DNA from: VFZP01 sp043755595
Lineage (GTDB): Bacteria; Acidobacteriota; Terriglobia; Bryobacterales; Bryobacteraceae
Length of the DNA stretch: 64,000 nt
Reading direction: 5' to 3'
Assembly (NCBI GenBank): GCA_043755595.1
Contig: JAYUSQ010000272.1
Span: forward strand, 13,610-77,609
Shown: piece by piece, positions 62,080 through 64,000 of the stretch
Layout: every line of letters starts with the position of its first letter
Numbering within the stretch: position 1 is the first letter of the stretch
Translations under genes and position numbers: made by a program
The notes under the pieces: model-generated
The model's input: only the letters and a program-made list of their open reading frames with translations
Databases searched by the model: none
Told to the model about the DNA's origin: nothing

Positions 62080-63437
62080 TACGCTGGCGCCTCAACTGGC
62101 ATACCCGTGTCTTTGAACATCTCGGCATACCCGGGTGTCGGACGCAGGAAGCGCGACAATTCGGCCAATGGGCGCGGAAACGAATCGACGTTGATTTCGC
62201 CGATCGGAAACCCAGTCAATGGGAAACGCATGGTCTCAAACGCTCCGGTGATGTGCCGGAGCTTGGCTTCGGGCCACTGGCTGAGCCGTGTCGCGGCGAC
62301 TTCGACGGCTACCGGGTTGAACCCACCTACTAGACAACCGAGTGCGACTGGATCGGGCGCCATCGGTCCTTCGCCTTCGCCCGCCACCATCGCGTCGACA
62401 ACTGTCAGAATCATGCGCTGGGGCGTATCGGTCAGGACGCCACGTTTGTCGGCGTAACAGGCAATCCGGTTTAAGTCGACGATCGTCCGCCAGAGCGTGT
62501 CGTTTCCCTGCCAAGACCCTTCGCACCGTCCGTCGCCGCTCAGTACGGAGCCGGTCTTGAAGACCACTTTCCGGGCGGCGTTCAACGCTGCCTTGGCGCC
62601 GAACCCCGCCGCGGCTTCTTCACGGGAAACGATCCAGGACGCAAACTTCTTCCACCCTCGCCGCCCTGGGAATTCATCTCCCCCTTCTGCCGTGCCTCCC
62701 GCCATGTGATGCGGTAGCCAGTCTTTGCTTCCGTTGATGCCAATCAGATTTTTCATCGCGCACGTCAGACCCGATTTGCGATGGGTCTTGAGTTTGGGCA
62801 GGCTGATCAAAGCGTCGGCAGCCAGGACTGACCCGGAGATCAAGTATTCATGCGACGCCGAGTTGTGGTGAGCGGTCATCGCCGCTGGATCATAATTGGT
62901 CACACGGTAGCGCCGCCAGTCTTGGCCAGAATGCAGGCTGTCGGCTCCCAGATTGACCGCCCAGTAGCCGGCCGGATCGCCGGGCCGCGCTACTGGACTG
63001 TGCTTCAGGCCTTTCAAGTCCGTCGAGGCGAACTTGCGAAAATCAGCCAAAGTCAACCAATACCCTTGGCGGGCATACTCATCTGGCCAACGGCAGAGAC
63101 CCGTTTCACCGACCAACCGGTCCCAATCGCACGACTGGAGCGGCGCGTCGCCCAAGGTCAGCTCGCCTTCTCGCCCGATGGCCTCAAACACGCGATCGCA
63201 GACGGCGCGAATTAAGCCAGGCGCGGTGATCAATGCCTCCAGCCCGCCTCCCCGATAGTGCCGGTGAAAAACCAGATTCGGTTTGACGACGACCCGCTGT
63301 CCCCGCCGAAGCACTGCACCCAACGGGTTCTCACTGGGCAGTCCCATGCGCTGGAACAAAGTGTCCAGGGCCAAGCGATAGTCGTCCGGGACGGACGCAC
63401 GGACGACAAAAGCTTGGTTTGAGTCCAAAGGATTCAT
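62079..63437 (-). CDS. DUF362 protein, copy 2 of the polysaccharide operon
   Basis: 452 residues from ATG 63437. Same layout as copy 1: LRRGQRVVVKPNLVFHRHYR, LTLGDAPLQSCDWDRLVGET, LISLPKLKTHRKSGLTCAMK then NLIGINGSKDWLPHHMAGG. It lacks about 30 N-terminal residues of copy 1 and differs in the C-terminal end (INVDSFPRPLAELSRFL). The two are diverged paralogues, not a recent duplication. It is the first gene after the kinase tail (9 bases). Function unknown; conserved Lys, Asp and His residues are shared with copy 1 and mark the active site. Confidence 0.85.
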   Translation of the reverse strand: MNPLDSNQAFVVRASVPDDYRLALDTLFQRMGLPSENPLGAVLRRGQRVVVKPNLVFHRHYRGGGLEALITAPGLIRAVCDRVFEAIGREGELTLGDAPLQSCDWDRLVGETGLCRWPDEYARQGYWLTLADFRKFASTDLKGLKHSPVARPGDPAGYWAVNLGADSLHSGQDWRRYRVTNYDPAAMTAHHNSASHEYLISGSVLAADALISLPKLKTHRKSGLTCAMKNLIGINGSKDWLPHHMAGGTAEGGDEFPGRRGWKKFASWIVSREEAAAGFGAKAALNAARKVVFKTGSVLSGDGRCEGSWQGNDTLWRTIVDLNRIACYADKRGVLTDTPQRMILTVVDAMVAGEGEGPMAPDPVALGCLVGGFNPVAVEVAATRLSQWPEAKLRHITGAFETMRFPLTGFPIGEINVDSFPRPLAELSRFLRPTPGYAEMFKDTGMPVEAPA

Positions 63438-63446
63438 GAAGGTGAC

Positions 63447-64000
63447 CTATGCGTTCTTGGGCGAGTGGTAGTACTTGTTGTAGTAACCGTAGTAGTAGTA
63501 GCTATCGCTGAATTCCTTGCGGACGTCGTTCAGCACGATCCCAAGAATATTGGCCCGTACGCGCCGAAGCGTCGAAAGAACATTGCCGACAGCTTTCCGG
63601 CTGGTCTCGCCGGCACGTGTGACGATAATCACTCCGTCAACGATGGTGGCCATTTGGAGCGGTTCAGCAAAGCCCAGCAAGGGCGGCCCGTCTAGCACTA
63701 CCAGATCATATTCGGCGCAGGCCTGCTCAAGCACTTCCTCTAACCCTCGAGCCATGAGATCGGCGGCCCGCCGCGAAGGCGGACCCGCTGGGAGAATGTG
63801 CAGGTCGGGCAAGTTGTCCGGCGAGACCAACAGAGATTGCCAGTCACACTCGGAGGTCAGAACATTGGACAGACCCTTGGCCGGCGAAAGGTTAAATCGC
63901 TTATGAACCGAGGGCTTCCTCAAGTCCCCATCGATTAAGAGGGTCTTGCGGCCCTGTTCGGCATGGGTCACGGCTAGGTGGGCTCCAGTGGTTGACTTAC
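63447..64000 (-). CDS. BY-kinase / CpsD-like tyrosine kinase domain, C-terminal part
   Basis: The frame continues past the right edge, so the N-terminus is missing; visible sequence is 183 residues. It begins inside the P-loop (KSTTGAHLAVTHAEQGRKTL), then Walker A' LLIDGDLRKPSVHKRF, Walker B YDLVVLDGPPLLGFAEPLQM and the C-terminal Tyr cluster DSYYYYGYYNKYYHS. Bacterial tyrosine kinases of this kind regulate chain length and export of polysaccharides by autophosphorylating the cluster. Whether it is fused to a Wzc-type membrane domain cannot be seen. Confidence 0.9.
   Translation of the reverse strand, partial: KSTTGAHLAVTHAEQGRKTLLIDGDLRKPSVHKRFNLSPAKGLSNVLTSECDWQSLLVSPDNLPDLHILPAGPPSRRAADLMARGLEEVLEQACAEYDLVVLDGPPLLGFAEPLQMATIVDGVIIVTRAGETSRKAVGNVLSTLRRVRANILGIVLNDVRKEFSDSYYYYGYYNKYYHSPKNA

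Overview
The window reads as a high-GC chromosomal segment from an Acidobacteriota member, most like the Bryobacterales/Solibacter group. This rests on gene content: an Oar-like TonB receptor with an N-terminal carboxypeptidase-regulatory domain, an ADOP/MacB-type permease tail, large S55-domain and beta-propeller exported proteins, BNR proteins, and relics of the DUF1553 and ArsR/SRPBCC families that are abundant there. No taxonomic marker was searched, so the assignment is inference. About 58 genes are supported, plus several relics. I recognised no rRNA, tRNA, CRISPR or complete insertion sequence.

Layout. 1-10.5 kb: mixed housekeeping and accessory genes (permease tail, glycogen debranching enzyme, AP endonuclease IV coupled to an aldehyde dehydrogenase, TonB receptor, YbaK deacylase, two unknowns). 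10.5-18.5 kb: a region of decay. Next to an intact sulfatase and an intact YVTN/di-heme protein lie a head-to-tail deletion product that looks like a dead Septu (PtuA/PtuB) phage-defence locus, a frameshifted vanadium haloperoxidase joined to the tail of a quinoprotein-like gene, a BNR protein with a shifted C-terminus, and SRPBCC and ArsR genes with their middles missing. 18.5-22.4 kb: gamma-glutamyltransferase, sugar isomerase/epimerase, AsnRS. 22.4-27.4 kb: accessory genes, namely a ParA-like ATPase overlapping an unknown partner, a Uma2 nuclease-like protein, a GNAT acetyltransferase, two exported proteins, and a winged-helix/nucleotidyltransferase pair that looks like a toxin-antitoxin unit.

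27.5-40.8 kb (+ strand): a tight operon with an ECF sigma factor, a zinc-finger anti-sigma factor, an exported protein, then a type II secretion system (E, F, G, H, I, J, K, L, M, a C-like protein, one exported protein, and secretin D). Most neighbours overlap or sit within a few bases. The secretin carries a striking glycine/methionine repeat insert. 40.9-45.6 kb: an S55-peptidase-domain protein coupled to an exported propeller protein, with small unknown genes around them.

48.2 kb to the end (- strand): an exopolysaccharide locus. Reading in the direction of transcription from the right edge it has a BY-kinase tail, a DUF362 protein, two glycosyltransferases, a NodB-like deacetylase, a CapK/PaaK-like ligase, a second DUF362 protein, a glycosyltransferase, a Wzx-type flippase, an O-antigen ligase-like polymerase, a glycosyltransferase, a WecA-type initiating transferase with an extra C-terminal domain, and a second O-antigen ligase. 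Nearly every junction overlaps by 1-38 bases, so it is probably one transcript building, modifying, flipping and polymerising a lipid-linked glycan.

Most promising for new biology: the ParA/partner pair, the two DUF362 proteins inside the polysaccharide operon, the Gly/Met repeat in the secretin, the sigma/anti-sigma pair heading the secretion operon, and the deletion-scar cluster that includes the Septu relic.
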